Part shown: piece by piece, positions 32,919 to 40,681 of the stretch
Numbering within the stretch: the first letter of the stretch is position 1
How the letters are laid out: every line of letters starts with the position of its first letter
Translations under genes and position numbers: made by a program
NCBI RefSeq assembly: GCF_003986935.1
Contig: NZ_RJZE01000021.1
Span: 62,001 to 126,000, forward strand
Origin: Paraburkholderia kururiensis JCM 10599 = LMG 19447
GTDB taxonomy: Bacteria; Pseudomonadota; Gammaproteobacteria; Burkholderiales; Burkholderiaceae
Reading direction: 5' to 3'
Length of the DNA stretch: 64,000 nt
Notes under the pieces: model-generated
Seen by the model: only the letters and a program-made list of their open reading frames with translations
What the model was told of the DNA's origin: nothing
Databases searched by the model: none

Positions 32919-33872
32919 ATGCGCGATCCCACCCTTGCCCCCGCGAACGACAGCACGCCCGACATCCTCGCCCGCCTGCGCGAGGCCGGCGAGATGCCGT
33001 TCGGGCTGCATTCGGTGTGCCGCACATTGAGTGAAACGGACGCGAAGCTCGAACGCTTCGCGTGGCTCGGCGACCAGCTCGCCATCGCCGAATGGTCGCG
33101 CTTCACCGACGAAGTCGAAACCGCCTACGACCATCCCGGCCATCACACGCTGTCGTGCTACCTGGACGGCGGCTATCGCACCGAGCGCCGCAAGCTGCCG
33201 GGCCGCTACGGCGCGCCGAGCCGCCTGTGCGCGCTGCCGGGCGATCACGAGTCGTCGTGGTGGGTGCGCGGCGAAATGCACTTCCTGCACCTCTACTTCC
33301 TGCCCGAGCATTTCACGCGCCGCGCGGTGCAGGAACTGGACCGTGAGCCACGCGAACTCACGCTCGCCGACCGCACCTATTTCGAGGACGAACGCATCGC
33401 GGCGCTGTGCCGGATGCTGATCGACGAACACTGGGACGACGCCGACGGCAGGCTGCGCGTCAACGAAACCGCGCACGAAGTGCTGAGCCTGCTGCTGCGC
33501 GGGCAGAGCGCCACGCGCGCCGGCCTCGCGCTGAAAGGCGGCCTCGCGCCGGCTGTGCGCCGGCGCCTGTGCGACTACATCGACGCGCATCTCACGCAGC
33601 CCGTCACGCTGGGCGACCTGGCGCGCGAGGCCGCGCTCTCCGAATACCATTTCGCGCGGATGTTCCGCATCTCGTTCGGCGCAGCGCCGCATGCGTGGAT
33701 TGCGGGCCGGCGCATCGAGCGGGCGCGCGCACTGCTGCGCAACACGGCGCTGCCGCTAGCCGAGGTGGCCGCGCAATGCGGCTACGCGAACGCAGCGCAC
33801 TTCAGCCACCGCTTTCGCGAAGCGCTCGGCGTAGCGCCGAATGCGTTCCGGCGCATCACGCAGGCGGCTTGA
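32919..33872 (+). CDS. AraC-family regulator divergent from the EamA gene
   Basis: Regulator of 317 residues. The N-terminal ligand region (about 60-190) includes a cupin-like SCYLDGGYRTERRKLPGRYGAP and WWVRGEMHFLHLYFLPEHF. The C-terminal double HTH (about 215-317) shows LTQPVTLGDLAREAALSEYHFARMFRISFGAAPHAWI and ALRNTALPLAEVAAQCGYANAAHFSHRFREALG-type sequence. Start at the ATG at 32919. The shared 219-base upstream region suggests control of the EamA transporter. Effector unknown. Confidence 0.88.
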   Translation: MRDPTLAPANDSTPDILARLREAGEMPFGLHSVCRTLSETDAKLERFAWLGDQLAIAEWSRFTDEVETAYDHPGHHTLSCYLDGGYRTERRKLPGRYGAPSRLCALPGDHESSWWVRGEMHFLHLYFLPEHFTRRAVQELDREPRELTLADRTYFEDERIAALCRMLIDEHWDDADGRLRVNETAHEVLSLLLRGQSATRAGLALKGGLAPAVRRRLCDYIDAHLTQPVTLGDLAREAALSEYHFARMFRISFGAAPHAWIAGRRIERARALLRNTALPLAEVAAQCGYANAAHFSHRFREALGVAPNAFRRITQAA

Positions 33873-33966
33873 ACACCGCCTGCTGCGGGCTGCCTGCGGC
33901 CTGTCGCCTGAAGCGGCCGCCCGAAACAAAAGCTGACACCGAAACCGAAGCGCGCCCGCAAGCGCC

Positions 33967-34905
33967 CTATCCCAACGCCCCTGCCACGATGCGCGCCGCT
34001 GCCGCGATCACGTCGTCGCGCGCCTTCGCCTTCGGCTCGCGCTGGGTGAAGTAGACGGCGAGCATGATCGGCGCACGCCCGGGCGGCCAGAGAATGGCCA
34101 GATCGTTGGCGGTGCCGTAGTCGCCGGTGCCCGTCTTGTCGCCCACTTGCCAATCTGCCGGAACACCCGCGCGAATGCGATGCGCGCCCGTCGTGTTGCC
34201 GCGCAGCCACGTCACGAGCTGATCGCGCTGTGCGGACGGCAGCGCCTGCCCCACCGTAAGCGTCTGCAGCGTTCGCGCCATCGCGGCCGGCGTGGACGTG
34301 TCGCGCAGGTCGCCGGGGATAGCCGTGTTGAGTTCGGTCTCCCAGCGATCGAGCCGGAAGGCGGCGTTGCCCGTGGCGTGCGCGTAGGCCGTCACGGCCT
34401 GCGGACCGCCCAGCACCTTCATGAGCTGGTTCGCCGCCGTGTTGTCGCTGTACTGAATGGCGGCCTGACATAGTTCCGCTACTGTCATGCCGTCTTCCAC
34501 ATGCTTCGAAGAAACCGGCGAGTAGTGCGCGAGATCGTGCTTCGTGTAGCGGATGCGCCGTCGCATCAGATCCGGCACGTCGAGGCTTCGCGCGAGAATC
34601 GCCGCGGCCAGAACCACCTTGAAGGTGCTGCAAAAGGGAAAGCGCTCGTCGGCGCGATAGCGGATTTCGCGCGGCTTGCAGCCTGCCTCGCTGCCCACCT
34701 CGCCGCCCGCGCAGGTCGGGATGGCGCATACGCCCAGACGCCCGCCCGACGTGCGTTCCAGCGCAGCGAGCGCGTCTCGCACCGAAGCGTCCTGCGAAAG
34801 CGTGGACGGAGTCTGCGCTCGCGTTTCCAAAGTGAACGCAAACGGCAGCATGCCGGCGGCAAGCAACAGGGTACGGCGCGAAGGGCGATGTGGGCGATGG
34901 GTCAT
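33967..34905 (-). CDS. Class A beta-lactamase (PenA-like) with a Cys-rich insertion
   Basis: Periplasmic serine beta-lactamase of 312 residues. The signal peptide contains a twin Arg (SRRTLLLAAGMLPFAF, cleavage near ETRA-QT). Catalytic motifs are intact: S93-T-F-K (S70-xx-K), S153-D-N (SDN loop), E191-L-N (E166 of the omega loop) and K257-T-G. A Cys directly precedes the STFK Ser, as in Burkholderia PenA and carbapenemase relatives, but the position-238 Cys is not visible (KTGTGDYGTAND). Residues 60-78 carry an unusual insertion with Cys at 60, 65 and 76. It is divergent from an AmpR/PenR-type gene, so it is likely inducible. Spectrum cannot be read from sequence. Confidence 0.93.
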   Translation of the reverse strand: MTHRPHRPSRRTLLLAAGMLPFAFTLETRAQTPSTLSQDASVRDALAALERTSGGRLGVCAIPTCAGGEVGSEAGCKPREIRYRADERFPFCSTFKVVLAAAILARSLDVPDLMRRRIRYTKHDLAHYSPVSSKHVEDGMTVAELCQAAIQYSDNTAANQLMKVLGGPQAVTAYAHATGNAAFRLDRWETELNTAIPGDLRDTSTPAAMARTLQTLTVGQALPSAQRDQLVTWLRGNTTGAHRIRAGVPADWQVGDKTGTGDYGTANDLAILWPPGRAPIMLAVYFTQREPKAKARDDVIAAAARIVAGALG

Positions 34906-34957
34906 GATGGGTCGTCTCTTGTCGTGATGGTCGGGCAAGGGGGCTGCCGGAACAGCA

Positions 34958-35025
34958 CTATCGGCCCGTTGCGGGCAGTCCACAATCGACGATAATTGCC
35001 GCCACGCAAAAGAAAATCTATCGGC
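34958..35025. promoter_or_regulatory. Direct repeat CTATCGGC in the bla-ampR gap
   Basis: The octamer CTATCGGC occurs at 34958-34965 and again at 35018-35025 in the same orientation, 60 bases apart, inside the 130-base divergent control region. Two copies in an AmpR-controlled gap may mark regulator contacts, but this is not the published AmpR box and may be chance. Confidence 0.3.
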
Positions 35026-35035
35026 TTCGGCGACC

Positions 35036-35908
35036 ATGCGTCTTCATCTTCCCCTCAACGCACTGCGGGCATTCGAGTCGTCGGCGCGGCATCTGAGCTT
35101 CACGCGCGCGGCGCAGGAACTCAACGTCACGCAAGCCGCCGTGAGCCAGCAGGTGCGCACGCTCGAAGCGCGGCTCGGCTGCGCGCTCTTCAAGCGCCTG
35201 CCGCGCGGCCTTGCCATCACCGACGAAGGGCTCGCCCTGCTGCCCGTGCTCAGCGAATCGTTCGGGCGCATCGAGACCGTGCTCAAGCAGTTCGAAGGCG
35301 GACGGCGCCGCCAGGTGCTCACGGTAGGCGCCGTGGGCACATTCGCAGTGGGCTGGCTGATTCCGCGGCTGCGGCAGTTTCGCGAAACGCATCCGTTCGT
35401 GGAACTGCGCCTCCTCACGCACAACAACCTCGTGGACCTCGCGGCTGAAGGGCTCGACTTCGCAGTGCGCTTCGGCGACGGCGGCTGGCCCGCCACCCAC
35501 AACACGCTGCTGCTCGATGCCCCGCTCGCGGTGCTCTGCGCACCGGCTATCGCGAGACGCCTCAAGAAGCCCGCCGATCTCGCCAACGAAACGCTGCTGC
35601 GTTCGTATCGCATCGACGAATGGCCGAACTGGTTCGCGGCGGCCGGCATGACGCCCCTCGCCGCCACAGGGCCGGTATTCGATTCGTCGCGGCTGATGGC
35701 GGAAGCAGCCGTTCAGGGCGCGGGCGTGGCGCTCGCGCCGCCGCGCATGTTCGTGCACGAACTGCAGACGGGCACGCTCGCCCGCGTGTTCGAGGCGGAA
35801 TTGCGTGCGGGCGCCTACTGGCTCACGTGGCTGAAGTCGCGCCGCCTGTCGCCCGCGATGCAGTTGTTTCGCGACTGGATCTTGCAGGAAGCGGCGGCTA
35901 CGGCGTGA
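35036..35908 (+). CDS. AmpR/PenR-type LysR regulator of the beta-lactamase
   Basis: LysR regulator of 290 residues with the GcvA/AmpR-like N-terminus LPLNALRAFESSARHLSFTRAAQELNVTQAAVSQQVRTLEARLG, and the effector domain containing GAVGTFAVGWLIPRLRQF and AVRFGDGGWP, both typical of AmpR-type proteins. Its ATG lies 130 bases from the beta-lactamase ATG in the classic head-to-head arrangement. In that system AmpR/PenR senses peptidoglycan fragments during beta-lactam exposure and switches between repressing and activating the bla gene; the same role is inferred here. Confidence 0.9.
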   Translation: MRLHLPLNALRAFESSARHLSFTRAAQELNVTQAAVSQQVRTLEARLGCALFKRLPRGLAITDEGLALLPVLSESFGRIETVLKQFEGGRRRQVLTVGAVGTFAVGWLIPRLRQFRETHPFVELRLLTHNNLVDLAAEGLDFAVRFGDGGWPATHNTLLLDAPLAVLCAPAIARRLKKPADLANETLLRSYRIDEWPNWFAAAGMTPLAATGPVFDSSRLMAEAAVQGAGVALAPPRMFVHELQTGTLARVFEAELRAGAYWLTWLKSRRLSPAMQLFRDWILQEAAATA

Positions 35909-35969
35909 TGTTCGGCAAGCGTGGGCGCCGCTATCAACGCCTCATGCACGCTTGCCCGAGGGCCGGCGC

Positions 35970-36851
35970 TCAGGCGTCGAAGCCCAATTCGGCATTCACG
36001 GTCATGCCCACTTCGAGCCAGGTCCCGCTGCCGGCCACCACGATGCCGTTGTTGCCGAACGTGAGCGCGCCGTCGAAACGCGGGTTCGCACGATAGGCCT
36101 GCATCGTGTCGAGCGGCTCGTGCGGCCACGCCGGGTCAGGTGCGCCGGTCTGCTGGTCGATGGTGGGCATCGGGCAGCGCGTGCAGAGCTTCACGAGCCG
36201 CACATCCACGGGCACGCCGTTCGCGTCGATCTCGATGCGCTCCACGTAGTCTTCTTCGTAGGGGTCGAGCCCTGTCACCACGATATTGGGACGAAAGCGG
36301 TTCACGGGCACGGGCGGCGCGCCCCTCGCCGCGAGCCGCGCATTGAGATCGTCCAGCGACGCCTGGCCCAGTACGAGCAGCGGATAGCCGTCGGCGAATT
36401 GCGTCGTTGAAACGAATTCGCCGGTCCACTTGCGGCTCACCTCGCGGCGCGCCGAGGGCGCGAAGCGCACGAGGCGCACGGGAAAGCCCAGGAAGTCGCT
36501 GAACCACGCGGCGGTTTCGGCGCCGGTGTCGAGCGCTTCGACCGTGTCCTTCCATACCGTGGCTGCCACGGTGGGTGCGCCGGCAAGAGAGTCGAGAAGC
36601 GCGTGGGCAGCGAGCGGCGTGGTGAGCGGGGCGCGGCCCGGCGCGCTGATCGTCAGCACGCCGTCGCCGAGGGCAGGCTTCACGAGCGCGAGCCGCGGAT
36701 GAACGCGCTGCGTGAGCATCGCGCCTGCGGCATCGACGAGCATCCAGTTGCGGTCGTAATCGAAGCCGGTTTCGCCGAGGCGGACACGGGCAGGCGCAAT
36801 GCCTGCGCACGACTTGATCGGATAGACGAACAGTTCGCTGATGATCGGCAT
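35970..36851 (-). CDS. MOSC domain protein (YcbX-like)
   Basis: Protein of 293 residues with an N-terminal MOSC beta-barrel (MPIISELFVYPIKSCAGIAPARVRLGETGFDYDRNWM) and a C-terminal MOSC domain containing the conserved Cys in VKLCTRCPMPTIDQQTG. MOSC proteins carry sulfur or the molybdenum cofactor; YcbX-like members reduce N-hydroxylated compounds. The ATG at 36851 replaces a longer frame that lacks domain support. It lies downstream of, and convergent with, the AmpR-type gene. No C-terminal ferredoxin domain is present, unlike E. coli YcbX. Confidence 0.85.
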   Translation of the reverse strand: MPIISELFVYPIKSCAGIAPARVRLGETGFDYDRNWMLVDAAGAMLTQRVHPRLALVKPALGDGVLTISAPGRAPLTTPLAAHALLDSLAGAPTVAATVWKDTVEALDTGAETAAWFSDFLGFPVRLVRFAPSARREVSRKWTGEFVSTTQFADGYPLLVLGQASLDDLNARLAARGAPPVPVNRFRPNIVVTGLDPYEEDYVERIEIDANGVPVDVRLVKLCTRCPMPTIDQQTGAPDPAWPHEPLDTMQAYRANPRFDGALTFGNNGIVVAGSGTWLEVGMTVNAELGFDA

Positions 36852-37074
36852 GGGGACAAAGCAGCCAGAAGGTGGGGCGAGCCGCAAACATAGCACAGGG
36901 CATGCGGCGGGCATGCGCGGTCCCGTGCCGCGTGCCGGGCCGTGCCGAAGCTTGCCGCCTTGCCGCATCCGCAGGCTCAGTCCTATATTGAAAAGATCGA
37001 CATGCCGGTGCGCACGCACGAGGTGCCGCGCACCGGCGCATCACTGCACATGTCCAAGCCGAAGGGGGCAGATC

Positions 37075-37317
37075 GTGAGGACCACGACAGACGTGCTCAG
37101 GACCGGACGACGCGAAACGATACGACACGTGGCTTACAGCCTGGCCGACAGCGGACGCTATGCCGACTGGCAGGCCATCGAGGGCATTCTGTGCACCCGC
37201 TACGGGCTGCTCGAAACTCGCCGGCTGCTGGCAGACCGCTTCATCCGGTCGGAACTGAACCGGCGCTGCACGGCGGCGGCGCGCGGCCGGGGCAGCCGGG
37301 AGGGATTGAACGGGTAG
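37075..37317 (+). CDS. Small conserved-looking hypothetical protein
   Basis: Protein of 80 residues from a GTG at 37075 with GGGGGC about 5 bases upstream. The body (ETIRHVAYSLADSGRYADWQAIEGILCTRY then LLETRRLLADRFIRSELNRRCTAA) looks globular and helical with a sensible codon bias. It resembles short uncharacterised Burkholderia proteins I associate with this pattern, but no function is known. The C-terminal 12 residues are Arg/Gly-rich. The frame continues upstream with no gene-like composition, supporting this start. Confidence 0.5.
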   Translation: MRTTTDVLRTGRRETIRHVAYSLADSGRYADWQAIEGILCTRYGLLETRRLLADRFIRSELNRRCTAAARGRGSREGLNG

Positions 37318-37445
37318 GCGCAAGGCTGGCCCGTTCGCGTGGATTGCGAGGCGTGGGATGGCGCGCGACGAACGCCCCTTCCGGAATTCGCGCGCAAAGA
37401 GACCGTTTTATGCGGCATGGATAAGGATGAGCGTTGCCCCCTGTA

Positions 37446-37509
37446 GTGCCCATGTGCCCATGTGCCCATGTGCCCACGTGCCCACGTGCCCACGTGCCCC
37501 TCTGCCCCT
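37446..37509. repeat. 8-bp tandem repeat next to the LysR stop codon
   Basis: Eight consecutive octamers with consensus GTGCCCAY: three GTGCCCAT, three GTGCCCAC, then GTGCCCCT and CTGCCCCT. It ends one base before the stop side of the minus-strand LysR gene at 37511. The unit is not a multiple of three and is a candidate slippage-prone locus; it sits in the 3' flank, not a promoter. Confidence 0.9.
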
Positions 37510-37510
37510 G

Positions 37511-38425
37511 TCACGTTGGCGTTGGCGTCCCTCCATGCGCCCGCCGCATGTCTTCGAGAAAGGCCTCGACAATCGGCCCCCGGCGGCTGCGCTGTTGCGT
37601 CACCATGTGGAACGTTACGTCGTAGCGTAGCTTCGCGGGGTTCAGCGCCGCGAGCAGCCCCTGCTTCACATACGGCGCCGCGAAATGCTGGGGCAGATAT
37701 CCCAGGTGGTGGCCCGAAAGAATCAGCAGCGCGACGGCCTCCATGTTGTCCGCCTGAGCGGTCACCTTCGCGGGCGTCGTGGAAAGCTGCACCTCGGGCA
37801 GCGGATACGTACGCCACGCCCATTCGAAGTCCGCGGCCTTCGCCGGATCGACGCGCCCCGCCTGCCGATACAGCGGGTGGCCGCGCCCGCAGTACGCCAC
37901 CTGCCGCTCTTCGAACAGCGGCGTGTAGTCGAGCGTGGGCACGCGGTGCCAGAAATAGCCGATGGCGATGTCCACGTCGCCCGCCAGCAACCGCTCTTCG
38001 AGTTCGCCCGGCGGCCGCACCGAAATCGAGAAACGCACCGCTTCGTCGCGCCGCCTGAAGAGCGCAATCGCTTCGCTGATACGCGCGTTATGGCTCACGG
38101 GCGTATGTCCGATCAGGCCGATGTGGAGCGCGCCCACGAGCTGCTTGTCCATGTGGCGCGCCTCGCTGCTGAATTCGTCCACGGCCGCGTAGAGCTTCTT
38201 TGCTAGCGCGTAGAAGCGCTCGCCCTTCGTCGTGAGCCGAAAGCCGCCGCGGCCGCGCTCGCAGAGCCGAAAGCCGAGCCGCGTCTCCAGGGTGGAAAGC
38301 TGCGTGCTGATGGTGGGCTGGCTCACGTTGAGCGTGGACTGCGCAACGCTCACGCCGCCGGCGTCCGCCACGGCGACGAACACGCGTATCAGGCGCAGGT
38401 CGAGATCGGTCAGCGCGCCGAGCAT
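37511..38425 (-). CDS. LysR-family regulator divergent from the ureohydrolase
   Basis: LysR regulator of 304 residues: HTH in DLRLIRVFVAVADAGGVSVAQSTLNVSQPTISTQLSTLETRLGFRLCERG, then an effector domain (GALHIGLIGHTPVSHNARISEAIALFRRRDEAVRFSI). It is divergent from the agmatinase/guanidinobutyrase gene, a pairing known for GbuR-GbuA in Pseudomonas, which suggests it senses a guanidino compound. A dyad at 38450-38469 lies between the two start codons. The C-terminus (GGTPTPT) runs into the octamer repeat. Confidence 0.88.
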   Translation of the reverse strand: MLGALTDLDLRLIRVFVAVADAGGVSVAQSTLNVSQPTISTQLSTLETRLGFRLCERGRGGFRLTTKGERFYALAKKLYAAVDEFSSEARHMDKQLVGALHIGLIGHTPVSHNARISEAIALFRRRDEAVRFSISVRPPGELEERLLAGDVDIAIGYFWHRVPTLDYTPLFEERQVAYCGRGHPLYRQAGRVDPAKAADFEWAWRTYPLPEVQLSTTPAKVTAQADNMEAVALLILSGHHLGYLPQHFAAPYVKQGLLAALNPAKLRYDVTFHMVTQQRSRRGPIVEAFLEDMRRAHGGTPTPT

Positions 38426-38449
38426 GTCAACTCCAGGGCGCCTGTAGAT

Positions 38450-38469
38450 ACATATGAATTCATCAATGT
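38450..38469. promoter_or_regulatory. Candidate LysR operator between regulator and ureohydrolase
   Basis: A perfect 10-base palindrome ATGAATTCAT (38454-38463) is framed by ACAT (38450-38453) and ATGT (38466-38469). It lies just upstream of the LysR start and about 130 bases before the ureohydrolase ATG. The double symmetry suggests an operator. Confidence 0.4.
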
Positions 38470-38597
38470 GAACGTTGCAAATTAGCGATTCAAGTTTCGA
38501 TTCTGGCGCGACAAACTACTGCTGCAAAGGGTCATGAGCATGATAGGCCACAACAGATGAATATCGAAAACCCACCCGCAAACCACGAGGAACGGCG

Positions 38598-39551
38598 ATG
38601 AGCGACGAATACTTCCAGCCCATGAGCGGCAACGCGATGCCCCGCTTCGGCGGCATCGCCACGATGATGCGTCTGCCGCACGCGCCAAGCGCCGAAGGGC
38701 TCGACGCCTGTTTTGTCGGCGTGCCGTTCGATCTGGGCACGTCGAACCGCACGGGCGCGCGCTTCGGGCCGCGCCAGATTCGCAGCGAATCGGTGCTGCT
38801 GCGGCCTTACAACATGGCGACGCGCGCAGCGCCGTTCGACTCGCTGCGCGTGGCGGATATCGGCGACGTGGCGACCAATCCCTACAACCTGCATGACTCC
38901 ATCGCCCGCATCGAAGCGGCCTACGACGCGATCCTCGCCCACGGTTGCCGGCCCATTTCGCTGGGCGGCGACCACACCATCGCGCTGCCCATCCTGCGCG
39001 CCATGCATCGCAAGCACGGCCGCGTCGGCCTGATTCACGTCGATGCGCACGCCGACGTCAACGACACCATGTTCGGCGAGAAGATCGCCCACGGCACGCC
39101 GTTTCGCCGCGCGGTGGAAGAAGGGCTGCTCGACTGCGAGCGCGTGGTGCAGATCGGCCTGCGCGGCACGGGCTACGCGGCCGAAGACTTCGACTGGTGC
39201 CGCGAGCAGGGCTTTCGCGTCGTGCAGGCCGAAGAATGCTGGAACCGCTCGCTGAGCCCGCTCATGGACGAGGTGCGCGAACGCGTGGGCGGCGGGCCCG
39301 TGTACATCAGCTTCGACATCGACGGCATCGACCCAGCCTACGCGCCGGGCACGGGCACGCCCGAGATCGCGGGGCTCACGGTGCCGCAGGCGCTGGAGAT
39401 CGTACGCGGCGCGTGGGGGCTCGATATCGTCGGCGCGGATCTCGTGGAAGTGGCGCCGCCCTACGATCCGTTCGGCACCACGGCGCTGCTGGGTGCAAAC
39501 CTTGCATACGAACTGCTGTGCGTGTTGCCGGGAGTCGCACGACGCGCCTGA
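38598..39551 (+). CDS. speB: Ureohydrolase: agmatinase or guanidinobutyrase
   Basis: Manganese ureohydrolase of 317 residues. The binuclear-metal motifs are intact: GGDHT (near 135), HVDAHADVND and SFDIDGIDPAYAPGTGTPE. The stretch DTMFGEKIAHGTPFRRAVEEGLL resembles guanidinobutyrase (GbuA) and guanidinopropionase more than classical SpeB, and the divergent LysR neighbour fits a gbuR-gbuA layout. It removes urea from a guanidino substrate to give an amine or amino acid. The symbol is the general family name; the substrate is open. Confidence 0.85.
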   Translation: MSDEYFQPMSGNAMPRFGGIATMMRLPHAPSAEGLDACFVGVPFDLGTSNRTGARFGPRQIRSESVLLRPYNMATRAAPFDSLRVADIGDVATNPYNLHDSIARIEAAYDAILAHGCRPISLGGDHTIALPILRAMHRKHGRVGLIHVDAHADVNDTMFGEKIAHGTPFRRAVEEGLLDCERVVQIGLRGTGYAAEDFDWCREQGFRVVQAEECWNRSLSPLMDEVRERVGGGPVYISFDIDGIDPAYAPGTGTPEIAGLTVPQALEIVRGAWGLDIVGADLVEVAPPYDPFGTTALLGANLAYELLCVLPGVARRA

Positions 39552-39617
39552 TCCACATGATCCACGCGTGATGGGGCGCAATGGAGCGCACGAGCCCCGA
39601 GGCGCAAATGAGGAAGC

Positions 39618-39649
39618 GAAGGCCGCACGATGCGGCCTTCGTCGTTTCC
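39618..39649 (+). terminator. Terminator after the ureohydrolase
   Basis: A 10-bp perfect stem (GAAGGCCGCA at 39618-39627 with TGCGGCCTTC at 39631-39640) and a 3-base loop are followed by GTCGTTTCC. It separates the ureohydrolase from the COG4705 gene. Confidence 0.7.
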
Positions 39650-39758
39650 GGGTCCCCAACGTCGCCGTGCCTAAGACTCTCTTAAGCGCCTGCGGATACT
39701 CTGGAGCTCGCCTGCACTCACAGCACTATCCCAAACACGAGGAAACAAGGAACCGCGC

Positions 39759-40514
39759 ATGACGAAACAACCGCTCGCCATTACCAAAGTGCCCGAGGTC
39801 ACACTCGGCTTCTGGATCGTAAAAATTGCCGCCACCACGCTGGGCGAAACAGGCGGCGACGCCGTCTCGATGTCGATGAATCTCGGCTATCTGATCGGCA
39901 CCGCCATCTTCGCGGTCATCTTCATTGCCGCCGTCACCGCGCAGGTTCGCGCGAAACAGTTTCATCCCCCGCTCTACTGGCTCACGATCATCGCGACCAC
40001 CACCGTCGGTACGACGCTCGCCGACTTCGCGGACCGCTCGCTCGGCATCGGCTACGCGGGCGGCAGTTCGATCCTGTTCGCGCTGGTGTTGATTTCGCTG
40101 CTCGCGTGGTATCGCACAACGGGCTCGGTGTCGGTCAGCACGGTGTCGTCACCGAAGGCCGAGGTGTTCTACTGGGTCACCATCATGTTTTCGCAGACGC
40201 TCGGCACCGCACTCGGCGACTGGACCGCGGACTCGGCGGGCTTCGGCTACAGCGGCGCAGCCGTTCTGTTCGGCGGCCTGCTGCTCGTGCTCGCCATTGC
40301 GCACTACTGGACCCGCATCTCGAAGACGCTGCTGTTCTGGTGCGCCTTCATTCTCACGCGACCGCTCGGCGCCGTAGTGGGCGACTTTCTCGACAAGCCC
40401 GTCGATCACGGCGGGCTTGCACTGAGCCGCTATACGGCGTCGCTTGCGCTGGTGCTCTTCATCGCCGCGTGGATGGCATTCTTCAGGCAGCGGCCGGCCA
40501 CTGCCGCGCATTGA
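39759..40514 (+). CDS. COG4705-type membrane protein with four internal repeats
   Basis: Inner-membrane protein of 251 residues with about eight hydrophobic helices. Four imperfect repeats are visible: KIAATTLGETGGDAVSMSMNLGY (22-44), IIATTTVGTTLADFADRSLGIGY (77-99), IMFSQTLGTALGDWTADSAGFGY (about 142-164) and FILTRPLGAVVGDFLDKPVDHGG (about 197-219). Each joins a helix containing T/G-LG and a conserved Asp to a Gly-Tyr/Gly-Gly turn. The regular Gly/Asp motif in the membrane suggests a channel or transporter made from duplicated helix pairs. The family is uncharacterised. It stands between a terminator and a convergent catalase gene. Confidence 0.75.
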   Translation: MTKQPLAITKVPEVTLGFWIVKIAATTLGETGGDAVSMSMNLGYLIGTAIFAVIFIAAVTAQVRAKQFHPPLYWLTIIATTTVGTTLADFADRSLGIGYAGGSSILFALVLISLLAWYRTTGSVSVSTVSSPKAEVFYWVTIMFSQTLGTALGDWTADSAGFGYSGAAVLFGGLLLVLAIAHYWTRISKTLLFWCAFILTRPLGAVVGDFLDKPVDHGGLALSRYTASLALVLFIAAWMAFFRQRPATAAH

Positions 40515-40576
40515 AGCAACCGGGCGGTGTACGACACCTGCCCGGTCCGTTCGTCTCCATCACGCCGGCCGCGTTT

Positions 40577-40630
40577 GCAGCTTTTGGCCGGCAGCTTTTG
40601 GCCGGCAGCCTTTTCCCCGGCAGCTTTTTC
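40577..40630. repeat. 14-bp tandem repeat in a convergent gap
   Basis: Two exact copies of GCAGCTTTTGGCCG (40577-40590, 40591-40604) are followed by two imperfect ones (from 40605 and 40620). They fill part of the 167-base gap between convergent COG4705 and Mn-catalase genes and have T-runs and GGCC elements that may help end transcription. Confidence 0.6.
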
Positions 40631-40681
40631 AATCGCGCGGCACGGCGCTTACAACGCCGCAAACACAGCATCCGATGCGGC

